Positions 17,880 to 26,434 of a stretch of 64,000 nucleotides of DNA are shown one piece after another. The first letter of the stretch is position 1, and each line of letters starts with the position of its first letter. The notes below the pieces were generated by a model. The model was not told the DNA's origin. It searched no databases and saw only the letters and a program-made list of their open reading frames with translations. This stretch comes from Streptomyces paradoxus (GTDB lineage Bacteria > Actinomycetota > Actinomycetes > Streptomycetales > Streptomycetaceae), in NCBI RefSeq assembly GCF_014202475.1, contig NZ_JACHGV010000014.1, forward strand, positions 1 through 64,000, given 5' to 3'. A program made the translations under genes and the position numbers.

Positions 17880-20123
17880 GTGAGGGCAGCGGGACGCTCG
17901 GTGCGGGCACGGCTGCGGGACCGGATCGCGGCGTCCGACCCCGGGCTGCTGCGTCTGACGGCCGGGCTGCGGACGGTCGGCGCGATCGCCCTGACCCTGG
18001 CCGTGCTCTCCCTGCTGCGGGCCGATGTGCACGTTCTGGTGGCGGGGGCCATGGCGGCGATGGTCGCCACCTTCGCCATCCGGGAGAAGCAGCCGGCCGC
18101 GCAGGCCGTGACGCTGGCGCTGGGGCTGCCGGTGGCCCTGGCCTCGGTGTCCCTGGGCGCGGTGCTCAACGCGCGGCTCTTCGTCGGTGACGTCTTCTTC
18201 GTCGTCCTGATCTTCTGCGCGGTCTACGGCCGCCGGTTCGGCGACCGGGGCACCGCGCTCGGGCTGATCGGCTTCCAGATCTACTTCCTGTCCCTGTTCG
18301 TCGGCGCCACGGCCTCCACCCTGCCCGCGCTGTGCGGTGCCCTGGCCGTGGCGTTCTGCTCCAGTGCCCTGATGCGGTTCGCGGTCGTACCCGCGACGCC
18401 CACCGGTGTGCTGCTGCGGCTGCGCCTGGCCTTCCGGGCACGGCTGGCCCAGCTGGTGGCCGCGCAGGTCGAACTCCTCGACGCTCCCGCGGACGAGATG
18501 GACAAGGCGCTGGAGGCCGTCCGCGAGGGCACCGCGCGGCTCCACGAGACGGCGATGATGATCCAGGGGCGGCTGGAGGAGGGCACCCCGGACGAGTCGG
18601 CGGCGCGGCTGGTGCAGCGCAGGATCGCGGACGCCGAGATCGCAGCGGAGCGGCTCGGCCTGCTGCTGCTGACCGCCCGGACCGCCGAACGGGCCGACAC
18701 GCTCACCCTGCACCTGCCGGGCGCGCCCGCCCCGTCGGTGGCCGGGCCCGAGCTGCCGGACGAGGCGGGCGCCACGCTCCGCCGCGATCTGCAGGCGCTG
18801 CACGCCCTGGTACTGCGGGCCGGCAGCGGCGACACGGGCACCGGACTGGCGCATGTGCGCAACCGGCTCCTCGGCTACCGGGACGAGGAGAATCTGCCGC
18901 CCGCGTCGGCCGCCGTCCAGGACGTCTTCCGCGGCATCGGTGAGTCGGCCCGCGCGGTGCTCGGGCTGCGGATCGCACTGGACGGCCCGCAGGACGAGTC
19001 GGACGACAGCCCCGCGACGGCCCGGTCCCGCGAGGAACTGGACGCCGAGGACGCCGCGATCGACGGTGGCGGCGAGGAAGCGTCGCCGGAGGAGCAGACC
19101 GGGCTGCGGCGGCCCACCACGCGGGCGGCCGTGCAGGTCGCCGTCGGGTCCTCGCTGGCCATCGTGGGCGGCGAACTGCTGTCCACGCAGCGCTGGTACT
19201 GGGCGGTGCTGACGTGCTGGATCGTCTTCCTCAACACGGCGTCGACGGGCGAGATCCTGGTCAAGGGGTACCGGCGGCTGCTGGGCACGGTGTTCGGCGT
19301 GGTGGCCGGCATCGTTCTGGCGGGGCTGGTCGGTCGGCACACCTGGACGGCGTTCGCCCTGGTCCTGGTGCTGATCTTCGCGATGTTCTACACGGCGCCG
19401 CTGTCGTACACGCTGATGTCGTTCTTCGTCACGGCGATGCTGGGGCTGCTGTACACGCTGCTGCACACCTACAGCCTCGACGTGCTCGTGCTGCGGATCG
19501 AGGAGACGGCGCTCGGCGCGGCCTGCGGGGTGGTCGCGGCGGCGCTGGTCCTGCCCGTTCAGACGGACCGACGTACGAACGAACTGCTCGGCACGGTTCT
19601 GGAGCGGCTGGCCGAGGTCACCGAGGCCGCGGTCGGCCAGCTCAGCGGCGGGCCGGCGGACGAACTGCTGGACAAGGCGCGCGACCTCGACCAGGCGCTG
19701 GCCGATCTGCGGGCCGCGACCCAGCCGCTGATCCATCCGGTCACCCCGCTGCGGACCCGGCGCCACACGGCCCGGTACGTGGTGGCGCTGCTGGAGACGT
19801 GCGCGTATCACGCGCGGACGCTGGCCGCGACGGCCGAGCTGCTGCCCACGCACCCCTCGATCGCGGCGGACCCGCGACTGCGCGGGGCCGCCGGGCGCAC
19901 GGTACGCAACATCGGGGTCATCGCGGCCCGGGTCGCCGACGACCACACGGGCGCGCAGGTCGAGACCGGGCCGAGCATCGCCTCCCTGCTGGGATCCGAC
20001 GCCGGCACACCGCGCTACGGCCGCATCACCGACCGCGTGCTGCGGCATCTGGAGCGGCTGGACGAAGCCGTGGTGGGCCTCGCCCGGCCGCTGGGCGTGC
20101 CGGTCGCGGCGCCCAAGGGGTGA
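17880..20123 (+). CDS. FUSC family membrane protein (aromatic acid exporter-like)
   Basis: A 747-residue integral membrane protein with two hydrophobic blocks separated by a cytoplasmic helical region. The first block (about 20-165) has six or so helices such as VHVLVAGAMAAMVATFAI and VFFVVLIFCAVYG; the second block (about 425-560) contains YWAVLTCWIVFLNTAST, the FUSC_2 signature, and AALVLPVQTDRRTNELL. FUSC/ArAE proteins export aromatic acids; the substrate here is unknown. The GTG start has GGAGAG about eleven bases upstream. The gene follows ndh by 84 bases and may share its transcript. Confidence 0.82.
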   Translation: MRAAGRSVRARLRDRIAASDPGLLRLTAGLRTVGAIALTLAVLSLLRADVHVLVAGAMAAMVATFAIREKQPAAQAVTLALGLPVALASVSLGAVLNARLFVGDVFFVVLIFCAVYGRRFGDRGTALGLIGFQIYFLSLFVGATASTLPALCGALAVAFCSSALMRFAVVPATPTGVLLRLRLAFRARLAQLVAAQVELLDAPADEMDKALEAVREGTARLHETAMMIQGRLEEGTPDESAARLVQRRIADAEIAAERLGLLLLTARTAERADTLTLHLPGAPAPSVAGPELPDEAGATLRRDLQALHALVLRAGSGDTGTGLAHVRNRLLGYRDEENLPPASAAVQDVFRGIGESARAVLGLRIALDGPQDESDDSPATARSREELDAEDAAIDGGGEEASPEEQTGLRRPTTRAAVQVAVGSSLAIVGGELLSTQRWYWAVLTCWIVFLNTASTGEILVKGYRRLLGTVFGVVAGIVLAGLVGRHTWTAFALVLVLIFAMFYTAPLSYTLMSFFVTAMLGLLYTLLHTYSLDVLVLRIEETALGAACGVVAAALVLPVQTDRRTNELLGTVLERLAEVTEAAVGQLSGGPADELLDKARDLDQALADLRAATQPLIHPVTPLRTRRHTARYVVALLETCAYHARTLAATAELLPTHPSIAADPRLRGAAGRTVRNIGVIAARVADDHTGAQVETGPSIASLLGSDAGTPRYGRITDRVLRHLERLDEAVVGLARPLGVPVAAPKG

Positions 20124-20148
20124 CCCGCCGGCGGCCTGACGGCCGCCG

Positions 20149-20583
20149 TCAGAAGTCCGTGGGCAGCCCGCTCACCTCGGCGATGCCCCTCAGTTCCTCG
20201 GTCTGCTTGTGCCGGTCCCGGATGTAGTCGGCTATCTCGCCGAGGCGGATCGGGTCGGACGCGGTGGTGGCGTCCGTGACGATCCGGACCGGGCCGGTGT
20301 CGTCGACGTGGAGTTCGACCACTTCGTTGTCCAGGCGGCCGGTGACGGCGGTGGCGATGACGAGCGCCACCTCGTCACGGACCTCCTGGGGCAGTTCGTC
20401 GTCGGGCCCGGAGTCGAGCGCGAAGTCGAGGCTGGACAGGCGTTCCTCTTCGATCGCCTCGAGGACCGGTTCCACCGCGCGCATCAGAAGGCGGTAGTCC
20501 TCCGTGTCCATCCGGATGCGCAGGAGGTCCAGGTACACGTCCACGGGCCGGCCGTCGCCATGCGGAATCTCGGAATCGCTCAT
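20149..20583 (-). CDS. Conserved hypothetical acidic protein
   Basis: A 144-residue soluble, acidic protein I do not recognise. It is probably mostly helical (DTEDYRLLMRAVEPVLEAIEEERL) with a central amphipathic stretch (VVELHVDDTGPVRIVTDATT) and a C-terminal helix (EIADYIRDRHKQTEELRG). Start ATG at 20583 is favoured; an in-frame GTG at 20601 has no ribosome binding site. It lies 28 bases downstream of the DUF1206 gene and is probably co-transcribed with it, suggesting a shared envelope- or stress-related job. Confidence 0.65.
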   Translation of the reverse strand: MSDSEIPHGDGRPVDVYLDLLRIRMDTEDYRLLMRAVEPVLEAIEEERLSSLDFALDSGPDDELPQEVRDEVALVIATAVTGRLDNEVVELHVDDTGPVRIVTDATTASDPIRLGEIADYIRDRHKQTEELRGIAEVSGLPTDF

Positions 20584-20611
20584 TCGCTTCGTGTTCCCCA
20601 CGAGACGCGGC

Positions 20612-21448
20612 TCAGACGCGCCGCCACCGGGCCATGGCGAACGAGAACACTCCGAAGAGCACCAGCCCGGCAGCGACGCACACCAGCAGCCAGGGCCCGA
20701 GCGGGGTGTCGGCGAAGGAGCGCAGGGTGTCGTCGAGGCCCTTGGCCTTGTCGGGTTCGTAGTCGACGGCGGCGCGGACGGCGAAGATCCCCGCCACCGC
20801 GAACACCAGCCCGCGGGCGGCGCCGCCGACGACGCCGGTGACGTCCACGAGCTGCCGCGTCCGCCGGCTCATCTGCCCCAGCCGGAGCTTGTCGTGGTAC
20901 TTGCGCAGCACCGCGCGGACGGCGATCCAGCCGCCGGCGCCGATGACCGCGAGGCCGGCGGCGCCGACCAGCCACTGGCCGCCGGGTATCTCCAGGGCCC
21001 TGGCCGTGGCGTCCCGGGACTGCTCGTCGCTGGATCCGCCGCTCTGATGGCGGCTGATCGCGAACGTCAGCACCGAGTAGGCGACGAAGACGTAGAACGC
21101 GAAGCGGACCGTCGCCATCAGCCGCTTGCGGGCGCTGCGGCCGTCCTTGCCGACCGAGCCGAAGAGCACCTCGGACAGCCGCCACAAGGCCATGCCGACG
21201 AGCCCGATACCCAGCGCCCACAGCAGCACCGCGCCGAACGGCTTCTGCGCCAGTTCCTGCAGCGCTCCCCCGCGGTCGGCCTGCCGGCCGGTGTCGCCGA
21301 AGGCGATCTGCAGGGCCAGCGCTCCGACGAGCAGATAGATCACGCCCCGGGCGGCGAAACCCGCCCGTGCCGCCCCCTCGGTCACCGAACCCCGCGCCAT
21401 ACGCCGGGCCCGGAACCGACCGCTCTGTGCCATCGCACTCGTGTTCAT
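20612..21448 (-). CDS. DUF1206 family membrane protein
   Basis: A 278-residue integral membrane protein built of three repeated two-helix units, the usual layout of DUF1206: ARAGFAARGVIYLLVGALAL, RFAFYVFVAYSVLTFAI and GAARGLVFAVAGIFAV show the recurring G-x-x-x-R-G/A pattern. Function unknown. ATG at 21448 is chosen because GGGAGG lies five bases upstream; a longer in-frame start at 21490 lacks a site. Confidence 0.85.
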   Translation of the reverse strand: MNTSAMAQSGRFRARRMARGSVTEGAARAGFAARGVIYLLVGALALQIAFGDTGRQADRGGALQELAQKPFGAVLLWALGIGLVGMALWRLSEVLFGSVGKDGRSARKRLMATVRFAFYVFVAYSVLTFAISRHQSGGSSDEQSRDATARALEIPGGQWLVGAAGLAVIGAGGWIAVRAVLRKYHDKLRLGQMSRRTRQLVDVTGVVGGAARGLVFAVAGIFAVRAAVDYEPDKAKGLDDTLRSFADTPLGPWLLVCVAAGLVLFGVFSFAMARWRRV

Positions 21449-21581
21449 GTCGACCTCCCGGCAGTGCGGATGCCCCGGGTCGGCGTTCACACACCCTGCA
21501 CAACGCCCGGACCAGCGGATTCCGGTTCCGCGCCGGGTGCTGTCTCCACAGCCGTACGGCGGCGCCCCTCCCGTGACGCGC

Positions 21582-22439
21582 TCAGGATCGCCGGAGCCTC
21601 GAACCGCGGCCGGCGCGGCCGAGGGTGTGCAGGTGCTCCAGGGCGTCCAGGACCACCGTGCGGTCGTGCCAGGCGAGCCAGCGGCCGGCCTGGCCGCCCA
21701 CGGTGTCGAGGGCCTTGGTCTGGGCGGTCGTCAGTGGGTCCAGGGGCCGGTCCATGTGGGCCGAGACCATGCCGACGCACAGCCCCGACTCGGTCGTCAG
21801 CGGGACGCTGTGGCAGGCCCTGCTGCCCGCCGCGAGGATGGCCCGACGGGCCGGTTCGGTGAACACCGGATCGCTCTCCACGTCACGCACGGTGACCTGG
21901 GCGATGTCCCGGGCGGCCTGGGCGCAGGACGTGCCGTCCTCGCCGACGTGGGCGAAGAAGTCGACGAAGTCGGGCGTGAGGCCGGTGTGCTGCTCCATGC
22001 GCAGCCCTCCCCGGGCCGGATCGGTGAGCTGCACGTTGCCCATGTCGGTGCCGGTCACCGTCAGGGTGGACCGCAGCACGGCCTTCAGGACGGCACCGCG
22101 GCTGCCGGACCCGGACCGGTGCGCCCGGGTGAAGGTCAGCTCGGGCTCCGGCCCGCGGACGCGCCGCGGGAACCACAGGGCGTCCGGCCCGTCAGGGCGC
22201 GGTGCGGTCACGAGGACTCCGGCCAGAGTGTGCAGTTTGACGTTGTAGCGCTGGGACGCCCGCTGCATCAGCGCGAACGCGCTCTCCCCGTCCGGGAGCG
22301 CGTACCGCTCCTGCAGGATGCCCTGCGCCTGCGAGATCAGCGGGCGCACCCGGGCCCGGGCCCGCAGGTCGCGCAGCTCGGCGCGCAGGCGCTCCAGCTC
22401 GCCGTCGTCGGCGGCTGCCGCCCGCCCCGCTGTGGACAT
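21582..22439 (-). CDS. ANTAR- and GAF-domain regulator
   Basis: A 285-residue protein with a short N-terminal coiled coil (ELERLRAELRDLRARARVRPL), an ANTAR RNA-binding domain (about 30-80, ISQAQGILQERYALPDGESAFALMQ region, with the Gln-Gly-x-L-x-x-Arg/Gln pattern) and a C-terminal GAF-like sensor (about 110-270). ANTAR proteins act as antiterminators on two-hairpin RNA leaders. The order ANTAR then GAF is the reverse of the commoner GAF-ANTAR arrangement. The ATG follows AGGAG by four bases. No obvious two-hairpin target was identified next to it. Confidence 0.83.
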   Translation of the reverse strand: MSTAGRAAAADDGELERLRAELRDLRARARVRPLISQAQGILQERYALPDGESAFALMQRASQRYNVKLHTLAGVLVTAPRPDGPDALWFPRRVRGPEPELTFTRAHRSGSGSRGAVLKAVLRSTLTVTGTDMGNVQLTDPARGGLRMEQHTGLTPDFVDFFAHVGEDGTSCAQAARDIAQVTVRDVESDPVFTEPARRAILAAGSRACHSVPLTTESGLCVGMVSAHMDRPLDPLTTAQTKALDTVGGQAGRWLAWHDRTVVLDALEHLHTLGRAGRGSRLRRS

Positions 22440-22550
22440 GGAACTCCTAGGGGTGTCGTCGTCATGAAGCGCAGGGGCCCGGCCGCGGCTTGTGCCGTCG
22501 GCCGGGCCTCGTCGCGCCTCGTCTCCCCCGGCGTCAGGGGCGCGCGGGGA

Positions 22551-22814
22551 TCAGGCGGGCTCCGTGGCCGGCATGCGGTTTCCGGCCATCGGCGCCACGG
22601 GTTCGCGTGCCGGTGCGGGTGCGGCCGCGAGCCACCGGTGGGCGGCCTCCAGGGCGCGCTTGACGTCCCGGGTGCCGGTGGACACGCACAGCGTGTACGC
22701 CAGGTCGCGTGCCCGGGGGTTCAGCTCCGCCGGTCCGCGAGCGGCCTCGACGGCCGCCAGGGCCTCGTACTCGTCGACGAGTCTGCGCAGCACGTCGGGG
22801 TGGGGCCTCAGCAT
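22551..22814 (-). CDS. DUF5133 domain protein
   Basis: An 87-residue helical protein starting MLRPHPDVLRRLVDEYEAL, which matches what I recall as DUF5133, a small Streptomyces family often beside SigB-type sigma factors and ANTAR-GAF genes. It includes a helix with CVSTGTRDVKRALEAAHRWL and a proline/alanine tail. Function unknown. ATG follows GAGGAG by about nine bases; it lies 29 bases after the sigma-factor gene and is probably in the same operon. Confidence 0.75.
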   Translation of the reverse strand: MLRPHPDVLRRLVDEYEALAAVEAARGPAELNPRARDLAYTLCVSTGTRDVKRALEAAHRWLAAAPAPAREPVAPMAGNRMPATEPA

Positions 22815-22843
22815 GGTCGTTCGCTCCTCGTGGGGTCGGATGG

Positions 22844-23707
22844 TCAGGCCGTCGTGGAGGTGCCGCCGCTCCCCCGGCTGCCCGGCCGCTGCCCCAGGAC
22901 CTCGTCGCGCACGCGGGCGCAGCTGCGGCTGATGAGGCGGGAGACGTGCATCTGGGAGATGCCGAGGTGGTCGGCGATACGGCTTTGGGTCATGTCCTCG
23001 AAGAAGCGCATGTAGAGGATGGCCCGTTCGCGTTCCGGCAGCCGGCGCAGGCCTTCCTTGGCGGACTCGCGGTCCACGACGACGTCGTAGGACGAGTCGG
23101 CCGCGCCGAGGGTGTCGGCGAGGCTGTAGCCGTCGTCGTCGGCCGACAGCTCGGCGTCCAGCGACAGGGTGCTGAAGCTGTCCAGGGCCTCGAGCCCGGC
23201 GTTGACCTCTTCCTCACTGAGGCCGGTGTGCGTGGCGAGGTCCGTCACGGAAGGCTCGGGGCTGCCCGGGTTCTGGGTGAGTTCACGGCGTGCCACCCGC
23301 ACCTTGTTGCGCAGCTCCTGCACACGGCGGGGGACCCGCAGGGCCCACATGCGGTCCCGGAAGTGCCGCTTGACCTCGCCGGTGATGGTGGGGACGGCGT
23401 AACTCTCGAAGGCACCCCGGCTCGGGTCGAACCGGTCGATGGCCTTGACCAGGCCCAGTGCGGCGACCTGACGGAGATCCTCGATCGACTCCCCGCGGTC
23501 GCGGAAGCGGCCGGCGATGCGGTGGGCCATGGGCAGCCACAGGGTGACCAGTTCGTCGCGGACGGCCTCCCGCTCGGGGCCCTCTTCCAGCTCCGCCATC
23601 CGGGCGAAGAGGGCGGCGGTGTCGGGGGCGTCGTCGTGACGCCGCCGGGAAGCGGTGGGCGTCGTTTCGGGCGTGCCGGGACGATGGGTGGGCGTTTCGA
23701 TGAGCAT
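22844..23707 (-). CDS. SigB/SigF/SigG-family RNA polymerase sigma factor
   Basis: A 287-residue group 3 sigma factor. Region 2 is visible as LWLPMAHRIAGRFRDRGE...DLRQVAALGLVKAIDRFDP and the -10 recognition segment FESYAVPTITGEVKRHFRD; region 3 as SVTDLATHTGLSEEEV; region 4 as LPERERAILYMRFFEDMTQ followed by the helix-turn-helix SRIADHLGISQMHVSRLIS. This class in Streptomyces (SigB, F, G, H, I, K, L, M, N) recognises GNNT-N14-16-GGGTAC/T promoters and is held by RsbW-like anti-sigma factors. By remembered synteny it may be SigM. The ATG follows AGGAG by nine bases. The upstream 199 bases to the next gene show no clear self-promoter. Confidence 0.93.
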   Translation of the reverse strand: MLIETPTHRPGTPETTPTASRRRHDDAPDTAALFARMAELEEGPEREAVRDELVTLWLPMAHRIAGRFRDRGESIEDLRQVAALGLVKAIDRFDPSRGAFESYAVPTITGEVKRHFRDRMWALRVPRRVQELRNKVRVARRELTQNPGSPEPSVTDLATHTGLSEEEVNAGLEALDSFSTLSLDAELSADDDGYSLADTLGAADSSYDVVVDRESAKEGLRRLPERERAILYMRFFEDMTQSRIADHLGISQMHVSRLISRSCARVRDEVLGQRPGSRGSGGTSTTA

Positions 23708-23906
23708 GCGGATTCGCTCCTGAACGGTGGTTTCAGGGACTGACCGCGGGAAGGACGCTGCCCGGATCGCCTGGAGGCCTCCGGGGCAGTCATACCGCTC
23801 CCGCTGGCGCGCCTCCGGTCCGAAGCACGAAACTGCGTCTGCCCTGACCCCGGTGGAACAAACTCCGCTTTGCAGTGCAATCTGTCGAGTGCCGGCTCAC
23901 GGGCGT

Positions 23907-24326
23907 TCAGGACAGGGGGACGACAGCGGTGATGCACTTGCCCCCGGCGGGCAGGTCCGACACCCGGACGTCGCGGGCGAGCCGGCAGACGATGGGCCAG
24001 CCGTGGCCGCCGTGCCGCAGCCGGCCGTGCGGATCGGTGCGGGGTGCGGTCACGGGCAGCGCGTCACTGCGGTCGCTCACCGAGACGCGCACACCGGGGC
24101 CGTCGACGTCCACCTGGAAGTCGGTGACGCCGCCGCCGTGCAGGATCGCGTTGGTGGTGAGTTCCGAGGCGACGAGCAGTGCGTCGGACAGGGCGTCCGT
24201 GTCGCACGGGGTGTGGGTGGCCCGGCAGCGTTCGGCCACGGCCCGCTCCACCGCCCGGCGTGCCTCGGCGGGTTTGCACGGCCGGGCCCGGTGGGCACCG
24301 GGCGGCTCGAACACTGAATCGATCAT
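23907..24326 (-). CDS. RsbW-like ATP-binding anti-sigma kinase-type protein
   Basis: A 139-residue HATPase_c protein with N-box LVASELTTNAILHGGG (about residues 52-67), a degenerate G1 box (VSDRSDALPVT) and a lid RLRHGGHGWPIVCRLA. It lies directly upstream of, and in the same orientation as, the sigma-factor gene, the usual place for its anti-sigma factor, though a 199-base gap separates them. ATG at 24326 has GAGGAG three bases upstream; the longer in-frame start at 24458 is not supported. The 280 bases upstream (24327-24606) hold no gene that I can see. Confidence 0.82.
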   Translation of the reverse strand: MIDSVFEPPGAHRARPCKPAEARRAVERAVAERCRATHTPCDTDALSDALLVASELTTNAILHGGGVTDFQVDVDGPGVRVSVSDRSDALPVTAPRTDPHGRLRHGGHGWPIVCRLARDVRVSDLPAGGKCITAVVPLS

Positions 24327-24612
24327 GTGCTCCTCGCACATTCTGCAGCTCCCTGAACAGCACGGACGGAAAGCGGGTCCGGACCGCGTTCCGGGGCCGC
24401 CCTCAAGGGCCTGCCCGGGGTCCGCGGACCCACTGCTTGCCTCGACCTGCCGCGACATCCGGGGGGCGCACCGCGCGAGCGCCGCGGTCTTACTCTTCGG
24501 CTCACCTCTCCCCGCACCTGCAAACCTCCGGGCCGGCGGGAAGACCCGAAAAACACCCCGGACGGCCGTGACTCGATGTCATCTCCGTGCTCTGGACGGG
24601 TAGGCGGTGTGC

Positions 24613-24834
24613 ATGACCGATGTGGTGGATTCCGACGAGTTGTTGCGGCGTATCCAGCGTGCGAGGGAGTGCGCGGTGCAGGAGGAGCGGACGTGGCGGA
24701 CCAGGAGCGAGGAGCTGGACGCGACGGATCCGCAGGGGGCCCGGGACGCGACCGTGCGGCGGATGTCGTACGAGGCGGTGCTGCGGGTGCTGGACGAGAT
24801 CGTGGCCCCGGGCAAACACGCCCTAAGGAGCTGA
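24613..24834 (+). CDS. Small conserved hypothetical protein
   Basis: A 73-residue charged, probably all-helical protein (SDELLRRIQRARECAVQEERTWR and RRMSYEAVLRVLDEIVAPG). I do not recognise a family. The start shares 13 identical bases (CGGTGTGCATGAC) with the start of the decarboxylase gene 291 bases downstream, and neither has a clear ribosome binding site; GTG at 24607 is an alternative start. Codon bias is typical of the genome, supporting a real gene. Confidence 0.6.
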   Translation: MTDVVDSDELLRRIQRARECAVQEERTWRTRSEELDATDPQGARDATVRRMSYEAVLRVLDEIVAPGKHALRS

Positions 24835-24903
24835 CCGGGCGCAGGCCGGTGCCGCTGCGGGCCCGGCCGGATTGCGAGGGCACACGCCGGGAACCCGGTG
24901 TGC

Positions 24904-26373
24904 ATGACAGTCGACCACGCGCGAGCACCGGTTCTGGAAGCCCTGGACGAGTACCGACGCAAGGGGCGTCTGTCGTTCACGCCGCCCGGGCACAAGCAGG
25001 CCCGCGGGGCGGATCCGGCGGTCCGGGAGATCCTCGGTGACGCGGTGTTCCACGGGGACGTGCTCGCCTCGGGCGGTCTGGACGACCGGCTGACCCGGGG
25101 CCGGGTGCTGCAGCGCGCCCAGGAGCTGATGGCCGACGCGGTGCACGCCGAGCACACCTACTTCAGCACCTGCGGGAGTTCCCTTTCGGTGAAGGCCGCG
25201 ATGCTGTCGGTCGCGGGCCCGCACGAGAAGCTGCTGATCGGGCGCGACGCCCACAAGTCGGTGGTCGCGGGGCTGATCATCTCGGGCGTCGAGCCCGTCT
25301 GGGTCGAGCCCCGGTGGGACGCCGAGCGGAACCTCGCCCACCCCCCGTCCGCCGAGGAGTTCGACCGGGCCTTCGACGCGCATCCGGACGCGCGCGGCGC
25401 GCTGGTCACGAGTCCCACGCCCTACGGCGGCTGCGCGGATCTGCGGGCGATCGCCGATGTCTGTCACCGGCGTTCGCGGCCGCTGATCGTCGACGAGGCG
25501 TGGGGCGCGCATCTGCCGTTCCATCCGGACCTGCCGTCGTGGGCGATGGACGCGGGCGCGGACATCTGCGTGACGAGCATCCACAAGATGGGCAGCGGCC
25601 TGGAGCAGGGCTCCGTCTTCCACCTCCAGGGCGACCTGGTGCCGCCGGAGCTGCTGGGCATGCGCGCGGACCTGCTGGGCACCACCAGCCCCTCGGTGCT
25701 GATCTTCGCCGGCCTGGACGGCTGGCGGCGGCAGATGGCGCTGCACGGCAAGGAGCTGATGGGCGGTGCGCTGGAGCTCGCCGCCGAGGTGCGGGCCGCC
25801 ATCGAGGAGATCGACGGACTGCACGTCAACGACCGGAACGACTTCTGCGGCACGGGCCTGGCCGACGACCTGGACCCGCTGCCCGGCGTCATCGACCTCA
25901 CCGGCCTCGGAATCACGGGCTTCCAGGCGGCGGACTGGCTGCGCGAGCACCGGCACATCGACGCGCACCTGGTGGATCACCGCCGCATCGGTGCGCAGAT
26001 CACCCACGGCGACGACCGGGAGACCACCGGCGAGCTGCTGGAGGCACTGCGGGACCTCGCCCGGGCGGCCGGCGACCTGCCCAGGGCGCCGAGGGTGGAG
26101 GTGCCGTCGCCGGCGGAACTGCGGATGGAGCAGGCGGTGCTGCCCCGCGACGCGTTCTTCGGGCCGGCCGAAGGCGTGCCGGTGTCCGAGGCGGCCGGGC
26201 GGGTCGCGGCCGAGATGATCACGCCGTATCCGCCCGGCATCCCCGCGGTCCTCCCGGGCGAGCGTCTGACCGAGCCGGTGCTGTCGTACTTGCGGACGGG
26301 GCTGGAGGCGGGCATGCACCTGCCCGACCCGGAGGACCCGGAACTGGAGACGGTCCGGGTGCTCGCGCAGTGA
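24904..26373 (+). CDS. Orn/Lys/Arg decarboxylase family PLP enzyme
   Basis: A 489-residue fold-type I PLP enzyme of the bacterial basic amino acid decarboxylase group (short, SpeA/YaaO-like form without the N-terminal wing domain). LSFTPPGHKQARGAD is the family N-terminus; STCGSSLSVKAAM binds the phosphate; LIVDEAWGAHLPFHP carries the cofactor Asp at about 197 and His at about 203; TSIHKMGSG has the Schiff-base Lys at about 228; the C-terminal domain ends near MITPYPPGIPAVLPGE. It likely decarboxylates arginine, lysine or ornithine. ATG 24904 is chosen, GTG 24898 being possible. It is followed by a Crp-like box and structured RNA candidate. Confidence 0.9.
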   Translation: MTVDHARAPVLEALDEYRRKGRLSFTPPGHKQARGADPAVREILGDAVFHGDVLASGGLDDRLTRGRVLQRAQELMADAVHAEHTYFSTCGSSLSVKAAMLSVAGPHEKLLIGRDAHKSVVAGLIISGVEPVWVEPRWDAERNLAHPPSAEEFDRAFDAHPDARGALVTSPTPYGGCADLRAIADVCHRRSRPLIVDEAWGAHLPFHPDLPSWAMDAGADICVTSIHKMGSGLEQGSVFHLQGDLVPPELLGMRADLLGTTSPSVLIFAGLDGWRRQMALHGKELMGGALELAAEVRAAIEEIDGLHVNDRNDFCGTGLADDLDPLPGVIDLTGLGITGFQAADWLREHRHIDAHLVDHRRIGAQITHGDDRETTGELLEALRDLARAAGDLPRAPRVEVPSPAELRMEQAVLPRDAFFGPAEGVPVSEAAGRVAAEMITPYPPGIPAVLPGERLTEPVLSYLRTGLEAGMHLPDPEDPELETVRVLAQ

Positions 26374-26380
26374 CCCGGGC

Positions 26381-26394
26381 GTGAAACAGGTCAC
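26381..26394. promoter_or_regulatory. Crp-like binding site
   Basis: GTGAAACAGGTCAC fits the Streptomyces Crp consensus that I recall, GTG-N6-GNCAC, and is a GTGA-N6-TCAC dyad. It lies seven bases after the decarboxylase stop and its centre is about 61 bases before the inferred start of the structured RNA below. Confidence 0.5.
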
Positions 26395-26434
26395 GCCACC
26401 CGGTCCATGGGGCGCACTCGCCGCCGAAATGGTT

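Noticed and set aside
17451..20048. Minus-strand open frame of 865 codons opposite the FUSC gene
   Set aside because: Rich in Arg, Gly, Gln and Val repeats without domains; the plus strand has clear membrane helices and family motifs.
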